A DNA stretch of 64,000 nucleotides. Origin: a bacterium SCSIO 12696 (lineage in GTDB: Bacteria > Pseudomonadota > Gammaproteobacteria > Pseudomonadales > Porticoccaceae). A program made the translations under genes and the position numbers. This document shows positions 32,698 to 43,400 of the stretch, piece by piece (within the stretch, counting starts at the first letter, position 1; every line of letters starts with the position of its first letter). The notes beneath the pieces were generated by a model that was not told the origin of the DNA, did not search any database, and saw only the letters and a list, made by a program, of their open reading frames with translations. The stretch lies in the NCBI GenBank assembly GCA_024397955.1, contig CP073744.1:2305001-2369000 (forward strand), read 5' to 3'.

Positions 32698-35600
32698 ATG
32701 AATGCTGAAGGTACATTCAGTTGCTTCCTTATCGGGGGCGACACACTGCTGCTGGAATGCGGTGATCTACTGATTGAATCAGGTCACTCTGTTTTGGGTG
32801 TTATCACAAGAGCTCCACGCATTGCAGAGTGGGCTAATGGCCGATCCATCCCTGTTATCCCTCTGGATTCAGACTATGAAGTTGAGTTGTCGAAGCAGCC
32901 GTTCGATTACCTGTTTAGCATTACCCACCTAGAAATGATCTCTGAGAGCGTGCTTGGGTTGCCCAAGCAGCTGGCTATAAACTTCCATGATGGCCCATTG
33001 CCTCGATATGCGGGCCTGAATACCCCCGCCTGGGCGTTGATGAATGGTGAATCTGAATACGGGATCAGCTGGCATGTGATGGCCCCCGGGGTGGACCAGG
33101 GGGATTTGCTCAAGCAACAACTATTTGGCATCTCTGCCAATGAGACGTCGCTGTCTATCAATACCAAGTGTTTTGCGGCTGCTTTGGATAGCTTTCCGGG
33201 TCTAGTGGACGATTTGGTATCTGGCACTGCTCAGCGCACTGCGCAAGATCTTTCAACAAGAAGCTATTTTGGCAAATACCAGCGCCCCGCTGGGGCCGGT
33301 GTATTGGATTGGCAGCGCTCTGCGCAGGTATTAGAAGCGCAAGTTCGTTCCTTGGATTTTGGCATTTATCTCAACCCTTTGAACTGTGCTAAAGCGGTGA
33401 TTGTCGGCGAGGTATTTGTGGTGGCTTCCGCCACGGCTGTAGATGTTGAAGCCACTTCGGCGGCTGGCACTGTATTGGCTATCAGTGATGAGTTTATCCA
33501 GGTTGCTTGTAGTCAGGGCGCTTTGAGCCTGACGGGCTTCAGTAGTGTGGGTGGAGAAGAGCTGTCTCCTGCGCAAGTGGCAGAACAGTGCCGGCTTGAG
33601 CCGGGCTGTGTTCTGGCTGTACCAAACATGGACGCTTTGGATAGTGTGAATGCCAAGTGCAGCAGAGCAGAAGCCTTTTGGGTTAAGCGTTTGGTATCCC
33701 TGGAGTCGACTCCAGCGCCTTATGCCTCTGAGGTTTCCAGCCACCAAACAGCAAACAGTCAATTCCTGGTCGTTGATGTGCCTGCTGGATTGGGGGCAGG
33801 TGATGCCCGTGATTACGCTATCGCCGCTTTTGTGTTGTTGCTTGGTCGTCTGGTTGGCCGAGAGCAGGTCGATATTGCCTTTTCCAATGAGCAACTGCGG
33901 GCTGATGCACTGATTGCTTCTGGTTTGCTGAGCGCCAATTCAATACTTCGGGCTACTGCTGAAAGTAATGGCAGTTGCCATCAGCTGATTGAGCGCGTTG
34001 GGCGGGAAATATCTGAAACTGCCTTTCAGGGAAGTTGGTTACATGAGGTGGCAGTACGTTATCCGGAATTGCGCACCATTGCTGAATTGAAATTGCCAGG
34101 TTTGTTGCCGGTGGGTGTTTCGGTTGGTAATGACGGTGCCGATGTGGTGCTGGAGCAGGGCAGGGTGCTGACGTTGCTTTGCACGTCATCTGGGCAGGTG
34201 CACCTGATTTATGACGAAAACCGGCTTGCCAGTGATATGGCCAGCAAATTGGCAGGGCAGTTGGCAGCACTGATTAACAGTATGGCTGCCAATCCTGAAC
34301 AGCTTGTCGCCAGTTTGGAACTGCTGTCACAGGAAGAGAAAAATCGAGTATTGGTGGAGTGGAATGATACTGAGGCGTCTTATGATAAGACCGCCTGTGT
34401 CCACCAATTGTTTGAACAGCAGGTGCAGCGCAAGCCAGAGGCCGCTGCGTTGGTGTTTGAAGATAAAAAGCTCAGCTACAGTGAGCTGAACCAGCGCGCC
34501 AATCAGCTTGCTCATCACTTGATGGCATTGGGTGTTGGGCCAGACACCATGGTGGGAGTGCATATAGAACGCTCTTTGGATTTGATGGTAGCGACCCTGG
34601 GGGTGATGAAGGCCGGTGGTGCCTATGTGCCGCTGGACCCGGCGTTCCCGGCAGATCGTATTCGCTTTATGATCGAGGATTCCGCTATGCCGGTGATCCT
34701 CACCCAGTCGGCCATTGAGCCTCAGTTGCCCGCACATCAAGCGAAAACCGTATCTATCGATTCCAGCTGGTCTCAAATAGCCGAGCATCCAGCGATTGAG
34801 CCTTCCGTTGAGGTTGCCTCCTCAAACCTCGCCTATGTCATCTACACCTCCGGTTCCACCGGTAAGCCCAAAGGCGTCATGGTGGAACACCGCAATGCGG
34901 TGAATTTCTTTGTTGGGATGGATCGAGTCATCCCTCACGATGACAGCAGTGCCTGGTTGGCTGTCACCAGCCTCTCTTTCGATATATCGGTGTTGGAGCT
35001 GTTCTGGACGCTCACCCGCGGCCTGAAAGTGGTGATCTACCTGGATCGTGATAAGAAGCTATCGATGCCAGATGCGTCTTCAGTGCCTGCATCGGTGAGT
35101 GGGCGCCCAATGTCCTTTGGCCTGTTTATGTGGGGCAATGATGATGGCCCCGGTGAAGCCAAATACCGCCTGATGATGGAGGGTTCCAAATACTTTGATG
35201 AGAACGGCTTTAATGCGGTTTGGACGCCAGAGCGCCATTTTGGTGCTTTTGGTGGGCCATACCCCAACCCGGCAGTAACCAGTGCAGCCATTGCCGCTGT
35301 TACCAAAAATATCTCTATTCGCTCTGGCAGCTGTGTATCGCCCTTGCACCACCCTATTCGTATCGCTGAAGACTGGGCGGTTGTGGATAACCTCTCCAAC
35401 GGGCGAGTGGCGCTGTCTTTTGCTGCTGGCTGGCAGCCGAACGATTTTGTGATCAAACCTGAAAACCACAAAAACAACAAACAGGTGATGATGGAACAGA
35501 TCGAAACCGTGAAGAAGCTCTGGCGCGGTGAAAAGGTGGCTTTCGAAAATCCCATGGGACAAATGGTGGATATTGAGACTCTGCCACGCCCGGTGCAAAA

Positions 35601-37371
35601 AGAGTTGCCGGTTTGGTTTACCACAGCGGGTAATCCGGAGTCCTACCGCCAGGCTGGTGAACTGGGCGTTAATGTGCTCACCCACCTGCTGGGGCAGTCA
35701 GTAGAAGAGTTGGCAGAAAAGGTCAACATTTACCGCGAAGCACGGGCCAAGGCCGGCCACGATCCGGCTGCGGGCAAGGTCTCCCTAATGCTGCATACGC
35801 TGGTGGGTGATAACACCGACGAGGTTCGCGAGTTAGTCCGTCAACCCATGAAGGACTACCTGAGCTCGGCCATGAAACTGGTGCTGGATTTTGCCTGGGC
35901 GTTTCCGGCCTTCAAGCGCCCCGGCGGCGCAGACAGCAATCCGGAAGATATCGACATCAAAAACCTCAGTGCTGAGGATACCGACGCTATTTTGGAATTC
36001 GCCTTTGAGCGCTATTTTGAAACCAGCGGATTGTTTGGCGATGTGGCTACCTGTGAAGCCATGATTAATCGTTGTAAAGCGGCGGATATCGACGAAATTG
36101 CCTGCTTGATGGACTTTGGTGTGGATACCAACGTGGTGATGGATAGTCTGCCGCTGTTGAAGCAGGTCAGGGACTTAACCAACCCATCTGTTGATACGAA
36201 AAACGCCACTGCCGATCAGTCTCTGGCCGCACAGATCCGCAGGCATGGAGTGACCCACTTCCAATGCACACCTTCAATGGCACGTATGCTTACTTTTGAT
36301 GACGATGCCAAACAGGCGTTGGGAGAGATCGATTACATGATGGTGGGTGGTGAAGCATTGCCTACCAGCCTTGCCCAAGAGCTGAACGGCATTGTTAAAC
36401 GCCGCGTGACCAATATGTATGGCCCCACGGAAACCACGATTTGGTCGACCACTCAGGTTATTGGTGATACAGAGTCTGTCGCTATTGGGCGGCCTATTGC
36501 CAATACCCAGATCTATATTCTGGATGAACATCGCCGCCCGGTGCCTCCAGGGGTGCCAGGGGATCTGTTTATTGGTGGCGATGGTGTGGTGCGCGGCTAC
36601 TTGAATCGACCGGATTTGACGTCGGAACGTTTTATCACCAACCCCTTTATGGAACAGGGCACTATTTACTGGACGGGCGATATGGCTCGCTACCAGGAAG
36701 ATGGTGTTATCGATTTCCTTGGCCGTGTTGACCACCAAGTGAAAATTCGTGGCTATCGCATTGAGTTGGGCGAAATCGAGACGCGTATAGGCCAGTACGC
36801 TGGCGTTCGCGAAAATGTAATGCTACTGCGGGAAGATAGTCCCGGAGACCAACGCTTGGTGGCCTACTTGATGGTGGGGGATCCTGCTTTCGATATGGCA
36901 GCGCTGAAATCCCATTTGCGGGAAAAACTGCCGGAATATATGGTGCCCAATGATGTGGTGATTCTGGACGCCTTTCCGCAAACCCCCAATGGCAAGATCG
37001 ACCGCAAGGCACTGCCATCACCGCAATCTTTGCAGAAGGCTCAGGTTGCAGAGTATGTGGCACCGGAAGATGGCATTGAAAAAACCATCGCCAAAGTCTG
37101 GCAGGAGACGCTACAGCTTGACAAGGTGGGTATTAACGACAACTTCTTTGACCTCGGTGGCCATTCGCTGTTGATTGTGAAAGTGCACTCGCAGCTGAAA
37201 GCAGAGCTGGATCAGCCTGTATCGCTGACGGATCTGTACCGTTGCCCGACGATCAAGTCGCTGACCGCCTTCCTCAATACAGATGGGGCCGGGGAGTCGA
37301 TGAAGAAAAGCTCCGATCGTGCCCAGCGCCGGCGTGCCATGATGGGTGGCAGGCGGCGTCGTGCCAGGTAG
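32698..37371 (+). CDS. NRPS module: formyltransferase - partial condensation - adenylation with embedded luciferase-like monooxygenase - carrier
   Basis: 1557 residues from ATG 32698 (chosen because related proteins begin FSCFLIGGDTLL; ATG 32683 or TTG 32656 are possible). Domains: formyltransferase (about 3-190) with Asn95, His97 and Asp133 of the FMT triad intact, plus an FMT C-terminal-like part; the C-terminal half only of a condensation domain (about 355-540, no HHxxxDG); adenylation N-part (about 565-795) with YTSGSTGKPKG; a flavin-dependent luciferase-like monooxygenase of the MupA/Atu3671 type (about 804-1160, VWTPERHFGAFGG); adenylation remainder (about 1180-1435) with NMYGPTETT and NGKIDRKAL; a carrier domain with phosphopantetheine Ser1490 (GGHSL). 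It would load, formylate and probably oxidise an amino acid; the substrate is not predictable by eye. A possible TTGACT/ACTAAT promoter pair lies at 32656-32684. Confidence 0.92.
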   Translation: MNAEGTFSCFLIGGDTLLLECGDLLIESGHSVLGVITRAPRIAEWANGRSIPVIPLDSDYEVELSKQPFDYLFSITHLEMISESVLGLPKQLAINFHDGPLPRYAGLNTPAWALMNGESEYGISWHVMAPGVDQGDLLKQQLFGISANETSLSINTKCFAAALDSFPGLVDDLVSGTAQRTAQDLSTRSYFGKYQRPAGAGVLDWQRSAQVLEAQVRSLDFGIYLNPLNCAKAVIVGEVFVVASATAVDVEATSAAGTVLAISDEFIQVACSQGALSLTGFSSVGGEELSPAQVAEQCRLEPGCVLAVPNMDALDSVNAKCSRAEAFWVKRLVSLESTPAPYASEVSSHQTANSQFLVVDVPAGLGAGDARDYAIAAFVLLLGRLVGREQVDIAFSNEQLRADALIASGLLSANSILRATAESNGSCHQLIERVGREISETAFQGSWLHEVAVRYPELRTIAELKLPGLLPVGVSVGNDGADVVLEQGRVLTLLCTSSGQVHLIYDENRLASDMASKLAGQLAALINSMAANPEQLVASLELLSQEEKNRVLVEWNDTEASYDKTACVHQLFEQQVQRKPEAAALVFEDKKLSYSELNQRANQLAHHLMALGVGPDTMVGVHIERSLDLMVATLGVMKAGGAYVPLDPAFPADRIRFMIEDSAMPVILTQSAIEPQLPAHQAKTVSIDSSWSQIAEHPAIEPSVEVASSNLAYVIYTSGSTGKPKGVMVEHRNAVNFFVGMDRVIPHDDSSAWLAVTSLSFDISVLELFWTLTRGLKVVIYLDRDKKLSMPDASSVPASVSGRPMSFGLFMWGNDDGPGEAKYRLMMEGSKYFDENGFNAVWTPERHFGAFGGPYPNPAVTSAAIAAVTKNISIRSGSCVSPLHHPIRIAEDWAVVDNLSNGRVALSFAAGWQPNDFVIKPENHKNNKQVMMEQIETVKKLWRGEKVAFENPMGQMVDIETLPRPVQKELPVWFTTAGNPESYRQAGELGVNVLTHLLGQSVEELAEKVNIYREARAKAGHDPAAGKVSLMLHTLVGDNTDEVRELVRQPMKDYLSSAMKLVLDFAWAFPAFKRPGGADSNPEDIDIKNLSAEDTDAILEFAFERYFETSGLFGDVATCEAMINRCKAADIDEIACLMDFGVDTNVVMDSLPLLKQVRDLTNPSVDTKNATADQSLAAQIRRHGVTHFQCTPSMARMLTFDDDAKQALGEIDYMMVGGEALPTSLAQELNGIVKRRVTNMYGPTETTIWSTTQVIGDTESVAIGRPIANTQIYILDEHRRPVPPGVPGDLFIGGDGVVRGYLNRPDLTSERFITNPFMEQGTIYWTGDMARYQEDGVIDFLGRVDHQVKIRGYRIELGEIETRIGQYAGVRENVMLLREDSPGDQRLVAYLMVGDPAFDMAALKSHLREKLPEYMVPNDVVILDAFPQTPNGKIDRKALPSPQSLQKAQVAEYVAPEDGIEKTIAKVWQETLQLDKVGINDNFFDLGGHSLLIVKVHSQLKAELDQPVSLTDLYRCPTIKSLTAFLNTDGAGESMKKSSDRAQRRRAMMGGRRRRAR

Positions 37372-37462
37372 TCCTAAAAGGTAACGTCACAGGACAATAA
37401 TAATAAAATAGGGATTCAACAGCGGCTTGCTTCCGCGGTAACTCAGTAAGTGATTGATACAA

Positions 37463-40400
37463 ATGGCTAATACAGAAGAAACAGCGGGCTACGATATCGC
37501 CATCGTAGGTATGGCATTGCGTGTACCCGGAGCAAACACTCCGGAAGCGTTTTGGAACAACCTGCGCAATGGCGTGGAGTCAGTAGAGTTTTATGACGAA
37601 GCTGAGTTGGCGGAACGCGGCGTTAATCCGGCGCAGCTGAAAAACCCCCATTACATTCGTGCCGGGGCGCCGTTAGACAACATGAAAGGGTTTGATCCGG
37701 AATTTTTTGGTTTTAGCCCCAAAGAAGCCGGTATTTTGGACCCTCAGCATCGTCAGTTTTACGAGTGCGCCTGGGAAGCATTGGAGCGCTCTGGGCATAT
37801 GCCAGGCAGTGATCAAAACGCTTTCGATGGCGCCATAGGGGTTTTTGCGGGTTGTGGCATGGGGGCCTATTTTGCCCAGAATATCCTGACCAATCAGGAC
37901 TTGTTGGATTCTGTGGGCCTATTCTTGTTGCGCCATACAGGCAATGACAAAGACTTTCTTTCTACCCGAGTCTCCTACAGTTTTGACCTGAAAGGCCCCA
38001 GCGTCAACGTACAAACCGCTTGTTCCACGTCATCAGTAGCCACTCATATGGCCTGCCAGAGCTTGATTAGTGGCGAGTGCGATATGGCATTGGCTGGTGG
38101 CGTGACCATTGAGCTGCCTCATAGAGTGGGCTACCTCTACAAAGAAGGGGAAATCCTCTCTCCAGACGGGCACTGCCGTGCTTTTGATCACCGCTCCAAA
38201 GGTACGATATTTGGTAGTGGCACAGGCGTCATTGTGTTGCGCCGCTTGGAAGATGCCCTTGATGACGGCGATCACATCCACGCAGTCATTTCTGCTTCTG
38301 CGGTTAATAACGATGGTTCTGGCAAGGTGGGCTATTTGGCTCCCAGCGTCGAAGGCCAGGCCGAAGCGATTAACGAAGCACTGGCTATGGCGGATCTGTC
38401 GGCGGACGATATCGACTACGTGGAGTGTCATGGCACGGGCACGCCAGTAGGTGACCCCATTGAAGTATCTGCCTTGACGCAAGCATTTCGTGAATCATCT
38501 GAGCGCAATGGCTATTGCGGTATTGGCTCGGTAAAAACCAATATCGGCCACTTGGATACCGCTGCCGGTGTTGCCGGTATTATCAAAGCGGCGTTGGCCA
38601 TTGAACACGGCGAAATACCGCCGAGTCTGAACTACGAGGCGCCGAACCCCACCATCGACTTCGACAGCAGCCCATTTTATGTCAACGACAAGCTGCGCCC
38701 TTGGCCAAAGAAAGACGGTTTGCGTCGGGCGGCAGTCAACTCATTGGGGGTGGGAGGTACGAACGCTTTTGTGTTGCTGGAGCAAGCCCCGGAACCCGAC
38801 CCCGCCAGCGAGCCAGCTCGTGATTGCCAACTGCTGGTTATGTCTGCTCGCAACCGTAAGGCCCTGGATGGGGCCAGTGAAAAACTGGCTAACTGTTTTC
38901 AAACTGGCGCTAACGACTCTTTGGCAGATATAGCCCATACGTTGTTCGTTGGCAGAAAGCCTTTTGAACATCGCCGAGTGCTTGCGAGTGGTAGTTTGGC
39001 TGAAGCATCCCGTTTGTTGCAGGATAATGACCCCCGCCGCGTATTTACCCATATCGCCGATGAAGACGATAAATCGGTTGTCTTTATGTTCCCAGGTGGC
39101 GGTGCTCAGTACCTCAATATGGGGCGAGACCTGTATGACACGGAAGCCGTATTCCGAGAGCATTTGGATAAAGGCTTTGAGTTGCTGAAACAACGCAATG
39201 GTATCGATTTAAAACCATTGTTATTTGTTGATGAGGCAGACCAGCAGCAAGCGGCGATAGAGTTGCAAAAACCGTCCATTCAGCTGCCGGCCATCTTTAT
39301 GGTGGAATATGCACTGGCTCAGTTGTGGATAAGCTTGGGGGTCGAGCCCAAAGCGTTAATTGGTCACAGCATGGGCGAAAACACTGCAGCCTGTGTGGCA
39401 GGTGTGCTTTCTTTTGAAGATGCGCTGGGCTTGGTGGCACTTCGTGGCAAACTGATGGATGGCGTGCCAGAAGGAGGGATGTTGAGTGTGCCCCTGTCTG
39501 CGGATGAGCTGCGACCTTACCTGTCTGATGAGCGGTTGGAGAATAAACTGGAGCTGGCTTGTATCAACAGCCCTATGCTGTCCATTGTATCTGGCCCGGT
39601 TCAGTGGCTAGAGCAGCTATCACAAATTTTGGCGGCTGATGATGTGGAAGCCAAGCGTGTGCCCATCAATATTGCCGCTCACTCATCGATGCTGGATGGG
39701 ATTCTTGATGCGTTTGGCGATTACCTGAAGGGTATTAGCCTGAGCAAGCCACAACTGCCTTTTGTGTCCAATAGAACGGGCACCTGGATTACGGATGAGC
39801 AGGCCACAAGCCCACAATACTGGGTAGAGCACCTGCGTAATACCGTGTTGTTTGCTGCGGGTATCGATACTTTGCTGGAACAGCCCGGCCGAGTATTTTT
39901 GGAAGTAGGGCCGGGTAATATCCTTGGCTCCCTGACTCGGCAAAACAGTAACGCCCCGGCACAGCGAGTGTTTTCATCACTCAGGCACCCAGACGAAGAC
40001 GTGAGTGACGATGCCTACTTCTTAACCGTGCTTGGCCGCCTGTGGGCGGTTGGTGTTGATGTGGATAAGAATAGCCTGTGGCCTGATGAGCATCGCCACA
40101 GGGTGCCTTTACCGACTTATGCTTTCCAGCATAAAGATTACTGGATTGAGCCAGGCAAGTTGGCTGATACCTCCCAGCGCGCGTTTGCTCAGCTGGAAAA
40201 AATCGATGATTTTGAGCAGTGGTTCAGCCAGCCAGTTTGGGTTCAGCAGGGTTTGATGCCTTCCTCTCAAATTGAGCCCAGTACCTATTTGGTGTTTGCT
40301 GACGACGGGCCAGTGTGCCAGCCATTGATTGCTCGGCTGCAAAACGCTGGCCACGAAGTCGTGACTGTACGCGAAGGTGATGCTTACTACCAAATAAGCT

Positions 40401-43400
40401 CTACGGAGTATCGCCTTTCACCAGAAGCGGGTGGTGAAGGTTATAAAGCGCTGGTCAATGATTTGGTGGCCAGTGGGAAAGTGCCTAACCGCATTGTTCA
40501 CCTGTGGTTGGTAACTCAGGACGAAGTATTTCGGCCTGGCTCCAGCTTCTTCCACCGCAACCAGGAATACGGCTTTTATAGCCTGTTTTTCCTGGCCAGG
40601 GCACTGAGCGAACAGGGCGTTGCTGATCGTGAGATACATATGATTGTTGCATCTAGCGGGATGCAACAAGTACAGGGTGAGGAGCTGCCTTACCCTGAAA
40701 AATCCACAGTGCTTGGTCCCTGTAAAGTGATTCCTCGTGAATTCCCCGGCGTCACTTGCAGCAGTGTCGATGTTTTACTGCCTCAAGCTAAGTCGCAGCG
40801 TTTTACTTTGCTGGGCAATGGTGAGCAGGGTCGCGATGGAGAAATCGAAAATCTGGCAGAACGAATATTTGCCGAGGCTCAGGCTCCGGCCACTAATGGA
40901 GTGTTTGCCTATCGGAACGATAGTCGCTGGCAACAACACTACGATCACTTGCCAGCGAAGGGGGCAGAAGCTCCGGCATCCCGGGTTAAACAGGGAGGTG
41001 TCTATCTGATTACCGGTGGTTTGGGTGGTATTGGCTTTGAAATGGCCAAGTACCTGGCAGTAAATGCCAATGCACGCCTGGTTTTGGTTAACCGCAAGCC
41101 CTTGCCTGCGCAGGAAGAGTGGGCTCAATGGCTGACAACACACCCACATGACGATGCAATCAGTGTCGGTATTCGCCGAGTAAAAGAGTTGCAAGGCAGT
41201 GGTGCAGAAGTACTTGCGTTGAGTGCGGATGTAACTGATGTAGACGGCATGAGGCGAGTGTTAACAGAAGCCAAAGAGCATTTTGGTTCTATTAATGGCG
41301 TGATTCACGCTGCCGGTGTGGTGAAAGACAACCTGATTCCTGTTAAGACTCAAACTGAAATTGAAGACGTCTTTGCGCCCAAGGTTTATGGCACCTTGAT
41401 ATTGGATGAATTATTCCGTGATGAACCATTGGAATTTATGGTGCTGTTTTCTTCCACAAGTACCGCCATTGCGCCAGTTGGACAAACAGATTATGTGGCT
41501 GCAAATGCTTTCCTCAATGCCTACGCACAAAGCCGCAATAGTGGTAGCCAATATACGGTTGCCATTAATTGGGGAATCTGGAATGAAGTTGGCATGGCGG
41601 CAGCAACCGCTCGGGATATGGGCTTTGCCCCACAAAAGGCGGAGTCGCACAGTGAGTCGGCGAGCCACCCATTATTTGAACAGCGTGTGGCTGTTATTGA
41701 TGGTGGTCAAGAAACGCAAATTCTTCTCGGCCACTTTTCACCCAAAACCGACTGGTTTCTGGATGAACATCGAACGGCTGATGGTCAGGCTATTCTTCCC
41801 GGTACGGCCTACATCGAGCTGGCAAGGGCGGCGTTGGCAGAGTGTGGCGAGCAAGCGCCTTTTGAAATTCGTGAGCTAATGTTTTTTCGGGCTCTTTACA
41901 TTGCCGATGAAGAGTCTCGCCAAATACGTGTGAAGTTGCAAAAAACTGAGCGCGGTTACCAGTTTGAAGTTCAAAGTGAGCAGACTCAAAGCGATGGGAC
42001 CAAAGGTTGGCAGCGCCATGCCCAGGGCGCAATTGTTTTTAAATCTGTTATGCAGCCACAATCAGTTGTGCTTGAAGATATTTTGGCTCGCTGTGATTTA
42101 CAGCCTGGTAACAACAATGCCCCTGCGATACGCAGCCGACAGCAAGATCATTTGGATTTTGGCCCTCGTTGGCATGTGATACGCCAACAGGCTTATGGTG
42201 ATAACGAAGCTGTAGCACAGTTGAGTCTGGACTCTGAATACAACAGTGACTTAGAGCATTTTAAATTGCATCCAGCCTTGCTGGACTTGGCTACTGGCCA
42301 CGCCATGGAATTGATTTCCGGCTACGCCAGTGGTGGCAAAGCAGCGAATTTATGGGTGCCAGTTTCCTATGGCAGCTTCCGGTATTTCCGCCCTCTCGGT
42401 GACAGTTTATTTAGCTGGGTGCGTACCCCGCGCTCAGTGAGTGTGGATGACGATTTTGCCAGTTTTGACGTCACCTTGCTGGACGCAGCGGGCCAGGTAC
42501 TGGCGGAAGTATCACAGTTGACCATTAAAAGGCTGGAAGAGAAGGTGGATTTTTCTGCCACAGCGTCGCTGTCCTCTGAAGAATTAGAGTTGGAGCCTGA
42601 TGCAAGTGCTGCCAGTGAAGTACGCCAGTTGTCTCCTGCAGAGATGGCCTTTCAACACAACCTTTCCCAGGGGATTCTGCCGGCGGAAGGCACTCGGGCA
42701 CTGTCGAGCATATTGCAGTCGCACAGCGCTCCGCAGGTTATTGTCAGTTCTTTGGATATCGAGGGTTTAGTGGAAGAAGCTGGAGCCGCTGCTGCGTCTT
42801 TGCAGGCTGATGGTGATGCGACCAAATTCGCTCGTCCGGACCTCGATAACGACTACGTGGAGGCGAGAGACGAGATTGAGCGCACCCTGGTTGGCTTCTG
42901 GGAAGAGCTGCTGGGTGTTGATCAGGTTGGCGTAGAGGACAACTTCTTTGACCTTGGTGGCCACTCTCTGGTAGCCGTGCGACTGTTTTCAAAGATTCAG
43001 CAAACCTTCGATTTGGATTATCCGATTTCGGTGTTGTTTGAAGCGCCAACGATTGCCGGTTGTGCGGAGATGATACGACAGGTAATTGGAGATGTGCCTG
43101 GCAATGACTCCGCCGAGGCAAGAGAGCCCAAACACCAGACCCGTTATACCCATTTGGTGCCTATGCATTCTGGTAAAGCCGGAGAAAAAACGCCGTTCTT
43201 TCTGGTTGCAGGCATGTTCGGCAATGTTCTTAACCTTCGTCACCTGGCACACCTAGTTGGTCAAGATCGGGCCTTTTACGGTTTGCAGGCGCGTGGCCTC
43301 TATGGAGACCACGAGCCACATGAAACTTTTGAGGAAATGGCGAGAGATTACATTGCCGAAATGAAAGCGGTGCAACCTCGCGGCCCCTATATGTTGGGTG

